Origin: Gracilibacteraceae bacterium
GTDB lineage: Bacteria > Bacillota > Desulfitobacteriia > Desulfitobacteriales > Syntrophobotulaceae
Length of the DNA stretch: 11,121 nucleotides
Assembly: GCA_031255985.1 (NCBI GenBank)
Contig: JAIRRL010000187.1
Location: 1-11,121, forward strand
Direction: 5' to 3'
Below the pieces are notes generated by a model. That model was not told the DNA's origin. It made no database searches and worked only from the letters and a program-made list of their open reading frames with translations. The position numbers and the translations under genes were made by a program. Positions 1 through 6,800 of the stretch are shown in pieces. The number at the start of each line of letters is the position of its first letter. The stretch's first letter is position 1.

Positions 1-74
1 AACTCCACGATTTGGAACACAACGCCGTCCAGTTCGATAGTGACGCCGGTTTTGAAATCGTTTGAAGAAATCAT
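1..74 (-). CDS. efp: Elongation factor P, N-terminal fragment (cut by window edge)
   Basis: Only the first 24 codons plus 2 nt are present; the gene runs off the left edge. The translation begins MISSNDFKTGVTIELDG and continues VVFQIVEF, which matches the start of the N-terminal KOW-like domain of bacterial EF-P. EF-P binds ribosomes stalled on polyproline stretches and stimulates peptide bond formation in the cytoplasm. The ATG at 72-74 is supported by a strong ribosome binding site (GAGGAGGT on the minus strand, 80-87), 5 nt upstream. A TATAAT box lies about 30 nt further upstream, so the gene probably has its own promoter. The modified lysine loop lies outside the window. The identification rests on a short but very characteristic N-terminus. 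Confidence 0.87.
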   Translation of the reverse strand, partial: MISSNDFKTGVTIELDGVVFQIVE

Positions 75-103
75 GACTTACCTCCTCGCGTTTTCCCGAA
101 AGG

Positions 104-132
104 ATTATACCATAAAAAAGTTTAGAAATAAA
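104..132 (-). promoter_or_regulatory. Probable efp promoter
   Basis: On the minus strand a perfect TATAAT -10 box (104-109) sits 29 nt upstream of the efp start codon. The best -35 candidate at 17 bp spacing is TTTATT (127-132), which is weak. The surrounding AT-rich stretch stands out from the GC-rich background. The -10 box is clear; the -35 is a guess. Confidence 0.6.
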
Positions 133-136
133 GTCT

Positions 137-191
137 CTAAAGCGGACTGACGCCCGCAATCCAAAACTTGGGGCATGTCACTCCGCTTTAG
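137..191. repeat. Imperfect inverted repeat (CTAAAGCGGA arms)
   Basis: The left arm (137-155) and right arm (171-191) pair through CTAAAGCGGA/TCCGCTTTAG (10 bp), one C-C mismatch, TGAC/GTCA, a 2-nt bulge and GCCC/GGGC, leaving a loop of about 15 nt. The left end of the arm, CTAAAGCGGACTG, recurs at 302-314. It sits directly upstream of the efp promoter. No T-run follows on either strand, so it is not a classical intrinsic terminator. A REP-type or miniature mobile element is the best guess. Confidence 0.7.
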
Positions 192-217
192 TTTTATCAT
201 ATGGTCCACGCTGCGCG

Positions 218-237
218 CGCCGCGCCAGGGCGCGGCG
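218..237. repeat. Short GC palindrome
   Basis: CGCCGCGCC (218-226) and GGCGCGGCG (229-237) are exact reverse complements separated by AG, giving a strong GC hairpin. It abuts the left arm of the next inverted repeat and has no T-run. Confidence 0.6.
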
Positions 238-305
238 TTAGTACCTTACGGACATTCACTTGATTTCTTGTTTTTTATTGTAGAAGCGTGTCCGTAAGGT
301 ACTAA
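238..305. repeat. Perfect 17-bp inverted repeat with AT-rich loop
   Basis: TTAGTACCTTACGGACA (238-254) is exactly repeated in inverse orientation as TGTCCGTAAGGTACTAA (289-305), around a 34-nt T-rich spacer. The right end runs straight into a second copy of CTAAAGCGGACTG (302-314), which links it to the repeat at 137-191. The perfect arms suggest a recently active or selected structure, such as a miniature inverted-repeat element or a hairpin in RNA. No coding content is seen inside. Confidence 0.75.
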
Positions 306-327
306 AGCGGACTGCCATTAGGGGCAT

Positions 328-362
328 GGCCGCCGCACACAGGCAGCAGCCCTACGGCGGCC
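328..362. repeat. Inverted repeat with GGCCGCCG arms
   Basis: GGCCGCCG (328-335) pairs with CGGCGGCC (355-362) around a 19-nt loop. The CCGCCGTAGG-type arm (minus strand of the right arm) resembles the hairpin at 2674-2696 in the carA leader, suggesting one dispersed repeat family. Confidence 0.5.
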
Positions 363-368
363 CGTTCC

Positions 369-405
369 GTCATTGCGAGCCGGCCTTAGCCGGCGTGGCA
401 ATCCA
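369..405. repeat. REP-like palindromic element
   Basis: The stretch has ATTGC (372-376) and GCAAT (398-402) as outer arms and GCCGGC (379-384 and 389-394) around CTTA as inner arms. The outer motifs, GTCATTGCGAGC on the left and GTGGCAATCC on the right, resemble a REP-type motif seen between genes in many bacterial genomes. That resemblance is from memory. Function is unknown here. Confidence 0.6.
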
Positions 406-415
406 AGGATGCTAT

Positions 416-438
416 CATAGGGGCCGGCGGCCCCTATG
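416..438. repeat. Perfect palindrome over the XRE gene stop codon
   Basis: CATAGGGGCC (416-425) and GGCCCCTATG (429-438) are exact reverse complements with a GGC loop. The TAG stop of the XRE gene (434-436, minus strand) lies inside the right arm. In RNA this would be a very stable hairpin at the 3' end of that gene. No U-run follows, so it could stabilise or end the transcript, but it is not a textbook intrinsic terminator. Confidence 0.6.
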
Positions 439-757
439 GGAGCCGGGGCGCGGATAATTTGTCAATATATTCCAGAGCGTTTTCCAAGGCTTCGGCGTCG
501 AGATTTTTGAGTTTTTGCGCGATCTTTTTCGCCAAGTCCTCATCGCTCTCCCGGCCGTACAACAGCCAGTCGGCGGAATAGCCGTATTTCTGCTCGATCA
601 GCATGGCAAGCGAGCGCGAACAGCATTGCCTCCTGCCGCCTGTCAGGTAGTACATATAGTTGCGCGTCACGCCGACCGACCGGGCAAACTCCGCCTGGGA
701 TACGCCCAGCTCTTTTATTATCCTTTTCAGCCTTTCGGTAAAACTGCTTTCAGCCAC
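434..757 (-). CDS. XRE/Cro-CI family helix-turn-helix regulator
   Basis: A small DNA-binding protein of 107 aa. Residues about 8-45 form the HTH_3 domain (ERLKRIIKELGVSQAEFAR, then SVGVTRNYMYYLTGGRR), in which SQAEFAR and VTRNYMYYL are the helices normally contacting DNA. Then comes SRSLAMLIEQKYGYSADWLLYG, typical of phage-repressor-like Cro/CI proteins, and a short charged helix. There is no peptidase or sensor domain. I chose the GTG at 755-757 because GGAGGAGGAG lies about 8-9 nt upstream. The in-frame ATG at 803-805 would add 16 residues, has no ribosome binding site and falls inside a heptamer repeat. A strong promoter (841-869) is shared almost letter for letter with the VanZ-like gene next door. 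Autoregulation and control of that gene are inferred. Ligand and target are unknown. Confidence 0.85.
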   Translation of the reverse strand: MAESSFTERLKRIIKELGVSQAEFARSVGVTRNYMYYLTGGRRQCCSRSLAMLIEQKYGYSADWLLYGRESDEDLAKKIAQKLKNLDAEALENALEYIDKLSAPRLP

Positions 758-792
758 GGCTTTCTCTCCTCCTCCTCTTGCGCCAATGTATA

Positions 793-834
793 ACGCATGA
801 CGCATGACGCATGACGTATGACGTATGACGCATA
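793..834. repeat. Heptamer tandem repeat (six ACGCATG-type units)
   Basis: On the plus strand three ACGCATG units (793-813), two ACGTATG units (814-827) and one ACGCATA unit (828-834) follow head to tail. The array lies between the predicted transcription start and the ribosome binding site of the XRE gene, so it would be in the 5' untranslated RNA. On the minus strand several units carry an ATG. One opens a frame from 833 to 750 (27 codons), ending just inside the XRE start. That frame is probably accidental. Confidence 0.8.
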
Positions 835-891
835 TTGATTATTATAATACAAATTATTGAATAAATCAACGATATTTCCGGGGGCGCGGGA
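832..891 (-). promoter_or_regulatory. Promoter/operator module, copy 1 (drives XRE gene)
   Basis: On the minus strand TTGATT (864-869), a 17-bp spacer and TATAAT (841-846) make a near-consensus housekeeping sigma promoter, with a predicted start near 834. The whole 60-bp block 832-891 is identical to 2479-2538. The AT-rich core also forms an imperfect palindrome bounded by TTGATT and AATCAA, a plausible operator for a dimeric HTH protein. The 60-bp identity and promoter boxes are directly visible; operator function is inferred. Confidence 0.8.
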
Positions 892-981
892 GGCCGCAGG
901 AGACCGCGGGGCGCAGGCAAAAGGCGGCTGCGGGAACCGCGCTTTTTGCCGCATACGGGTATCGGGCCAATGATGAAGGCG
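892..981. other. Spacer between VanZ-like gene and XRE promoter
   Basis: This GC-rich stretch lies downstream of the VanZ-like stop. It contains short complementary pieces (GCGGC/GCCGC; GCGG-GAA-CCGC followed by a T5 run on the plus strand) but no convincing terminator for the minus-strand gene and no gene. Confidence 0.4.
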
Positions 982-2394
982 TTACCGGCCCGGTACTTCG
1001 CAGCTCCAGGGCTCGCCGTTTAGCGTCCCTTCAAAATAGTAGGCGGGCAGGTAATATCCTTTTGTGTCATAGACATACTGCAGTTCGCAAGCAGTAATTT
1101 CAATCCGGTCGCCCGGCTGCAGGTCATTGTACATCTTAAACCGTCCGGCCAACACTTTTTCGTATGCCTGGGCGGGAGAGACGACCGGGGCCATGCGGAC
1201 AAAGTCGTTTTGAGCGATAAAATACCACAAGGTAGCGGGAATCTCGGCGGTCGCGGACGGAGTTAGCATGATTTGCCCTAACAGATAATCAGCCTGCGGC
1301 CATCCATCCTGAAACGGGGCGTCCCAACGCAAGGTGTCGCCGTTTTGCAAAGTGAATACGGCGCCAGCCGGCAGCAACCCGTTTTCAGCCAGCCATTTTT
1401 CAAAAAAGGCGCTTTGTTCCTCTGTTTCCCGCAGGGACAGTTCACGGCCTGAGTCTCCCTCGTGATTCAGGCTCCAGCTTCCGTCCGTCAGCGAAAAATT
1501 ATAGTAGTATTGCGCGCCGCCGCCGTCGCGGTATTCTATCAAACGGTTGAAGCCGTCAATGCGGACGCCGCTCGCGCGCCGCAAGCCGAAGGAGTTTTCC
1601 AGCAGCGCCGCCATTTGCCGCATATAGTCCAGATTGCGGACGCGGCTGTTGCGGTAGATGGGAACGGGAGACGCCGCGCCGGGGAATGCGGTTGCGCTCT
1701 CAACGACGACGCCCTGCATGTTTTGCGGCACGGCGGGGATAAGCGGCATATTTCCAAATTCCTGCGTATGGTAGACGATGGCCGCCCCCGTAAAAAGCAG
1801 CGCCAACAACAAGGGGAGGGCGAGCGCCCTCATTACCGGTTTGTAAAGCAGTTTGCCTTTTTCCGCGCAGGACAAAACCGCCGTGATGATAAAGCAGCCC
1901 GCGACGCTGCCGAGCGTGTTGTGAAAAATATCGTCCAACTCAAAGATGCCGCGCCGGCTCAGCATCTGGAACAGCTCGATAAGCAGCGTGACCGCCAGCG
2001 AAATAAGCAGCGCCGGCCCAATCCGCCGCAGCTTCCGGCTGAGCAAGGGCAACAGGAACCCCAGCGGCGTGAACATCAATATGTTAAAAACGATAAGTTG
2101 GGCTTCGACCAGCGACCAGTTGTTCCAGGCGTTGACATAGCCGCTGAACAAACGGAAATTGAACCAGCCCCCGTAATTAGCCCCCCGGCTGAAAGTGGTG
2201 AGGCCCATCACCGCCACAAACCAGCCAAATAAAAGAAAAAACGCCAAAAATTGTCTTTTGCGGATTACCAAAGCGCCGCCTTTTTGGCGGTACAGGCTGT
2301 AAATAGGCAGAGCCGCCCCAGCCGCGAGTATTACCAGGACAAGGGCGATAGCCACATGAGGGGACAAGCCGGTTATGACGCCGATAATATCCAA
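982..2394 (-). CDS. VanZ-family membrane protein with large extracytoplasmic C-terminal domain
   Basis: About 470 aa. Six hydrophobic segments are visible (roughly residues 13-34, 48-67, 99-118, 125-145, 160-178, 187-208). Segments 2-5 carry VanZ-family marks: NILMFTPLGFLLP, IELFQ and ELDDIFHNTLG. Residues about 209-470 are soluble and probably outside the membrane. I do not recognise that domain; it ends with a DTKGYYLPAYYFEG-like beta-rich segment reminiscent of cell-envelope regulatory domains. VanZ of glycopeptide-resistance clusters gives low-level teicoplanin resistance by an unknown mechanism, and most homologues have no known role. The TTG start at 2392-2394 follows AGGAG by 8 nt. An upstream in-frame TTG (2497-2499) lies within the promoter and cannot be the start. 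The upstream promoter module is identical to that of the XRE gene, so co-regulation is likely. The VanZ assignment is fairly sure, the function is not. Confidence 0.75.
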   Translation of the reverse strand: MDIIGVITGLSPHVAIALVLVILAAGAALPIYSLYRQKGGALVIRKRQFLAFFLLFGWFVAVMGLTTFSRGANYGGWFNFRLFSGYVNAWNNWSLVEAQLIVFNILMFTPLGFLLPLLSRKLRRIGPALLISLAVTLLIELFQMLSRRGIFELDDIFHNTLGSVAGCFIITAVLSCAEKGKLLYKPVMRALALPLLLALLFTGAAIVYHTQEFGNMPLIPAVPQNMQGVVVESATAFPGAASPVPIYRNSRVRNLDYMRQMAALLENSFGLRRASGVRIDGFNRLIEYRDGGGAQYYYNFSLTDGSWSLNHEGDSGRELSLRETEEQSAFFEKWLAENGLLPAGAVFTLQNGDTLRWDAPFQDGWPQADYLLGQIMLTPSATAEIPATLWYFIAQNDFVRMAPVVSPAQAYEKVLAGRFKMYNDLQPGDRIEITACELQYVYDTKGYYLPAYYFEGTLNGEPWSCEVPGR

Positions 2395-2478
2395 ATTCCC
2401 TGCTCCTAAGCGCGAGATCAAGAACGGCGCGATTGGGCGTGCGCCGCCGCCCGCCCAGCAGTACAGGCCGGCGAGCGT

Positions 2479-2538
2479 ATATTGATTATTATAATACAAA
2501 TTATTGAATAAATCAACGATATTTCCGGGGGCGCGGGA
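2479..2538 (-). promoter_or_regulatory. Promoter/operator module, copy 2 (drives VanZ-like gene)
   Basis: This copy is identical over 60 bp to 832-891, and similarity continues a few bases each side (one mismatch within the next six on the right). On the minus strand TTGATT (2511-2516) and TATAAT (2488-2493) are 17 bp apart, giving a predicted start near 2481 and an 87-nt leader to the TTG start of the VanZ-like gene. The other copy precedes the XRE regulator, so a common regulator is likely. Confidence 0.8.
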
Positions 2539-2580
2539 AGCCGCGGGCCGCTCTCGGGGAAGCCGGGCGGAAAAACCCCC

Positions 2581-2610
2581 TTGTGCAAGAGCGGGCCTTT
2601 ATGGTAAAAT
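2581..2610 (+). promoter_or_regulatory. Possible carA operon promoter
   Basis: TTGTGC (2581-2586), an 18-bp spacer and TAAAAT (2605-2610) form a plausible promoter about 120 nt upstream of carA, in an AT-enriched patch. The boxes are imperfect. The gene-free interval 2395-2732 holds, left to right, the VanZ ribosome binding site, promoter copy 2, this promoter and the twin hairpins of the car leader. Confidence 0.5.
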
Positions 2611-2632
2611 ATACAGGGAGAGGCGGAACCGC

Positions 2633-2696
2633 GGGACGCCGCAGGCGGCTTCCCCTGCGGAAACAAAGATCGCGGGCCGCCGTAGGCGGCGCTCCC
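2633..2696 (+). repeat. Twin hairpins in the carA leader
   Basis: Two 23-nt palindromic blocks, 2633-2655 and 2674-2696, match at 18 of 23 positions (shared core CGCCGYAGGCGGC). The first folds as GGGA/TCCC around GCCG/CGGC, with an alternative CCGCAGG (2639-2645)/CCTGCGG (2654-2660). The second folds as GCCGCC-GTA-GGCGGC. They lie between the predicted promoter and the carA start. There is no U-run, so a standard terminator/antiterminator attenuator is not evident. A REP-like repeat or an unrecognised RNA control element is possible. Confidence 0.5.
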
Positions 2697-2732
2697 GCCG
2701 TCAGGTCTCATATTGAACGAGAGAGGACTTAA

Positions 2733-3818
2733 ATGGACGAAACTATATTTCTGATTCTGGCCACCGGAAAGGTTTTTCCCGGCAAGTCCTTTGGCGCGGC
2801 CGGCGAAACCACGGGGGAGCTGGTGTTCACCACGGCGATGACGGGGTACATGGAGACTTTGACCGACCCCAGCTATTACGGCCAGATCGTCATTCAGACT
2901 TTTCCCCTGATAGGCAATTACGGCGTTATCCCCCAGGATATGGAAAGCGGCGGCTTCGCCCTGCGGGCTTATATCGCGCGGGAAATTTGTTCCGAGCCTT
3001 CCAATTTCCGCAGCGAGGGCGATCTTGCCGGTTTTTTGCAAAAAAACGGGGTAATCGGGCTTCGCGGCGTTGACACGCGCGCCCTGACGCGCATCGTGCG
3101 CGAGTACGGCGTCATGAACGCCCGCATCTCCCGCCGCCCGGAGCTGACGGCGGCGGAATGGGCGGCGCTGCGGGAATTCCGCGTCACTGACGCCGTAGCG
3201 GCCGTTACCTGCCGAACCGAAACGGCAAGCGCGGCCGAGGGCGCGCCGGACGGCCCCCTGGTGGTTCTGTGGGATCTGGGGGCCAAGGAAAACATCCGCC
3301 GCGAACTCCTGCGCCGCGGCTGCCGGGTGCTGACCGTGCCCGCCACCGTGAGCGCGGCCCGCGTCCGGGCTTTGCGCCCGGACGGGCTCATGCTGACGAA
3401 CGGGCCGGGCGACCCGGCGGAAAACACCGCTATAATCGCCGCTTTGCGCGAACTGACCGCCGACGCCATCCCCACTTTCGGCATTTGTCTCGGCCATCAG
3501 TTATTGGCCCTGAGCCGGGGCGCCCGCTCGGTCAAGCTCAAATACGGGCATCGCGGCGCCAATCAGCCGGCCCGCCATCTGCCCACGGGCCGCGTTTATA
3601 TCACCAGCCAGAACCACGGTTACGCCGTGGTCAGCGAGACCTTGCCTCCCTCGGCCCGCGTCTCTTTTCTCAACGTGAACGACGGTACCTGCGAGGGCAT
3701 TGACTACGGCGACACGCCGGCCTTTTCCGTCCAGTTTCACCCGGAAGCCTCGGCCGGCCCGTTGGATACGGGCTTTTTATTTGACCGTTTTATGACGCTG
3801 ATGCGGGAAGGAGACTAA
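2733..3818 (+). CDS. carA: Carbamoyl phosphate synthetase, small (glutaminase) subunit
   Basis: 361 aa, the usual length. CarA hydrolyses glutamine and channels ammonia to CarB, which makes carbamoyl phosphate for pyrimidines and arginine. The N-terminal CPSase small-chain domain (about 1-140) shows TTAMTGYMETLTDPSYYGQIV and GVDTRALTRIVRE. The class I glutamine amidotransferase domain follows, with WDLGAKENIRREL, LTNGPGDP, the nucleophile in FGICLGHQ (Cys252), SQNHGYAV and QFHPEAS (His336, Glu338). The catalytic triad is intact. The ATG at 2733 follows GAGAGG by 7 nt. It is the first gene of a plus-strand operon, with only 3 nt between its stop and the carB start. The leader carries two hairpins but no recognisable PyrR site or arginine operator. 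Confidence 0.95.
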   Translation: MDETIFLILATGKVFPGKSFGAAGETTGELVFTTAMTGYMETLTDPSYYGQIVIQTFPLIGNYGVIPQDMESGGFALRAYIAREICSEPSNFRSEGDLAGFLQKNGVIGLRGVDTRALTRIVREYGVMNARISRRPELTAAEWAALREFRVTDAVAAVTCRTETASAAEGAPDGPLVVLWDLGAKENIRRELLRRGCRVLTVPATVSAARVRALRPDGLMLTNGPGDPAENTAIIAALRELTADAIPTFGICLGHQLLALSRGARSVKLKYGHRGANQPARHLPTGRVYITSQNHGYAVVSETLPPSARVSFLNVNDGTCEGIDYGDTPAFSVQFHPEASAGPLDTGFLFDRFMTLMREGD

Positions 3819-3821
3819 GCG

Positions 3822-6800
3822 ATGCCGCGGGACAAATCCATCCGCCGGGTTCTGCTCATCGGTTCCGGCCCGATAGTCATCGGCCAGGCGGCGGAATTCG
3901 ACTACGCCGGAACCCAGGCTTGCCGCGCCCTGAAAGAAGAAGGGGCGGAAGTCATTCTCGTCAATTCCAATCCGGCCACCATCATGACGGATCAGGCCAT
4001 GGCCGACCATATTTACATCGAACCCCTGACCACGGAAGTGCTGAAACGCATCATCGACATCCAGCGGCCCGACAGTATTCTCTCCACTTTGGGCGGCCAA
4101 AACGGCCTCACCTTGTCCATGCGGCTCGCCAAAGAGGGTTTTCTGGCCGCGCGCGGCGTCCGGCTGCTCGGCGCCGGGCTGGAGACGATCGACAAAGCCG
4201 AGGACAGGCAATTGTTCAAAGACGCGATGATCAGCATCGGCCAGCCCGTCATCCCCTCCCGCGTCGTGAGCGGCGTGGAAGCGGCCGCAGCTTTCGCGGC
4301 GGAAACGGGCTATCCCCTCATAGTGCGCCCGGCTTTCACCCTCGGCGGCAGCGGCGGCGGCATAGCGGCCAACGAGCGCGAACTGCGCGCAATCGCGGAA
4401 ACAGGGCTGCGGCTTTCCCCGATCCGGCAGGTTTTGATCGAAAAATCCGTCGCCGGCTGGAAGGAAATCGAGTTTGAGGTCATGCGCGACGGCGCCGGCA
4501 ACGTCATCACGGTTTGCAGCATGGAAAACCTCGACCCCGTGGGCGTTCACACCGGCGACAGCATAGTCGTCGCCCCCGCCCTCACTTTGGCCGACAAAGA
4601 ATACCAGATGCTGCGCTCCGCCGCCCTGGACATCATCACGGCCCTGGAAGTGGAAGGAGGCTGCAACTGCCAGTTCGCCCTCCATCCGCACAGTCGCCGC
4701 TACGCCGTCATCGAGGTCAATCCGCGGGTTTCCCGCTCTTCGGCTCTCGCCTCCAAAGCCACCGGCTATCCGATCGCCAAGGTGGCGACGAAGATCGCAC
4801 TCGGCTACCGGCTGGACGAGATAAAAAACGCCGTCACCGGCAGCACTTACGCCTGTTTTGAACCGGCGCTCGATTATGTGGTGGTCAAACTGCCGAAATG
4901 GCCTTTTGACAAATTCATCTACGGCAGCCGCTCTCTCGGCACTCAGATGAAAGCGACGGGCGAAGTGATGGCGATCGGGGCGAGTTTTGAGGAAGCGCTG
5001 ATGAAAGCGGTGCGCGGCGCGGAAATATCGCTTTCTTCCCTGCGCCTGCCCGCTCTCGCCGCCCTGTCGGAGGACGAGCTGCGGGCGGCGCTTGACCGCT
5101 GCGACGACCAGCGCCTTTTTACCGTATTCGCCGCCCTGGCCCGCGGCGTCACTCCCGCGGAAATCCACGCCGCAACCCAAATCGACCCCTGGTTTTTACA
5201 CAAAATCGCCCGCCTGGCCCGCCTGGAGGAAAAACTGAGCCGCGAGGGCCTGACCCCGGCTCTTTACCGGGAAGCGAAACTGTGCGGCTACCTCGACCGG
5301 ACGCTGACGGAACTGACCGGCCAAGTCCCGGAAAACCCGCTCCGGGCCGGCTATAAGATGGTGGACACCTGCGGCGGGGAGTTTGCCGCCGCTACGCCGT
5401 ATTTTTACGCTTCCTTCGACGCGGAAAACGAAGCGGCGGAAGTGATCGCCGCCCGCGAGCCCGGCGGCAAGGGAAGCGTGATCGTTTTCGGCTCCGGCCC
5501 CATCCGCATCGGCCAGGGGATCGAATTCGACTACGCTTCGGTTCATTGCGTCTGGGCCTTGAAAAAAGCGGGCTACGACGTTGTGATCGTGAACAATAAC
5601 CCGGAAACGGTGTCCACGGATTTTGACACCGCCGACCGTCTCTATTTCGAGCCGCTGACCCCGGAGGACGTCGGCCACATCATCGCCACGGAGCGTCCCC
5701 AGGCCGTCGTCGTCGCGTTCGGCGGCCAGACCGCCATCAAACTGACCCACAGCCTGGACGCCCAGGGCATACCCATCCTCGGCACTTCGGCCGCCTGTAT
5801 CGACGAGGCGGAGGACAGGGCGCGCTTCGAGGCTTTATTGGAAAATCTTGGGATCAAGCGCCCCCGCGGTTTTACCGCCCTCAGCCTGACCGAAGCGCTG
5901 CAAGCGGCGGCTACGCTGGGATTTCCCGTTTTACTCCGCCCTTCCTACGTGCTGGGCGGACAAAACATGATCATCGCCTACAACGAGACGGACGTGCGCG
6001 AATACATGGAGGTCATTCTCGCCCAGAACCCGGAAAAACCGGTGCTGATCGACCAGTACCTGGCCGGAATCGAAGTGGAGGTTGACGCCGTTTGCGACGG
6101 CGAGGACATCCTCATTCCCGGCGTCATGGAGCATATCGAGCGCAGCGGCGTTCATTCCGGCGACTCCATCGCCGTTTATCCGCCCTGGAACCTGCGCGAC
6201 GACATGGCCAACCTCATCGTGGAAACGACGCGCAGCCTGGCCCTTGCCCTGAAAACAAAGGGTCTCGTCAATATCCAGTATGTAATTAGCGATGGCGAAC
6301 TATACGTCATCGAGGTCAACCCGCGCTCGTCCCGCACGATCCCCTATCTGAGCAAGGTGACGGAAGTGCCGCTGGTGGAGCTGGCCGTGCGGGCCATGCT
6401 GGGGGAAAAACTGGCCGCTATGGGCTGGGGAACGGGACTGCGGCCGGCGGGCCGGTATGTGGCGGTGAAGGTGCCGGTTTTTTCCTTTGAAAAACTGGGC
6501 AATGTGGACACTCATCTCGGCCCGGAGATGAAGTCCACGGGAGAAGTCCTCGGTTTGGCCCCGACTTTGGAGGAAGCGCTGTACAAGGGCCTGGTCGCGG
6601 CCGGCTACCGGATGACGAAGCGCGGCGGCGTGTTCATCACGGTGCGGGACGCCGACAAGCCGGAAATAGCCGCTATCGCGAAAAAATTCCACGAGCTGAA
6701 TTTCACTTTGTACGCGACGGCCGGCACGGCCCAAGTGCTGCGCGCCGCCGGGCTTCAGGTTGAGACGACGGCGAAAATCCACGAGACGGACGCCGGCGGG

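Larger units (their letters stand above)
75..433. other. Gene-free interval packed with palindromes
   Basis: These 359 bases lie upstream of efp and downstream of the XRE regulator, both on the minus strand. I see no credible gene. From left to right the interval holds the efp ribosome binding site and promoter, an imperfect hairpin (137-191), a 9-bp palindrome (218-237), a perfect 17-bp inverted repeat with a 34-nt AT-rich loop (238-305), an 8-bp inverted repeat (328-362), a REP-like element (about 369-405), and a perfect 10-bp palindrome overlapping the XRE stop codon (416-438). The 13-mer CTAAAGCGGACTG occurs twice, at 137-149 and 302-314, and GGGGCATG follows each copy (170-177 and 321-328). 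Confidence 0.7.

Noticed and set aside
137..438. CRISPR array
   Set aside because: The repeats are inverted, unequal in length and not separated by regular spacers, and no cas gene is present.
727..954. Minus-strand open frame across the promoter module and heptamer repeat
   Set aside because: Its codons come from the repeat and promoter DNA. No ribosome binding site or family similarity supports it, and transcription is predicted to start inside it.
1462..2232. Plus-strand open frame opposite the VanZ-like gene (256 codons)
   Set aside because: It encodes an Arg/Gln/Ala-rich sequence with no domain or ribosome binding site, as expected from the complement of the real membrane protein gene.
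2615..2630. Possible PyrR-binding motif in the car leader (GGGAGAGGCGG)
   Set aside because: Only the GAGAGGC core resembles the consensus; the required flanking bases and a terminator/antiterminator pair are missing.
2418..3497. Long minus-strand open frame opposite carA (359 codons)
   Set aside because: It is antisense to carA, low in recognisable domains, and its composition follows from the GC-rich codon use of the real gene. The same applies to the long frames opposite carB (3777-5180, 6300-7325).
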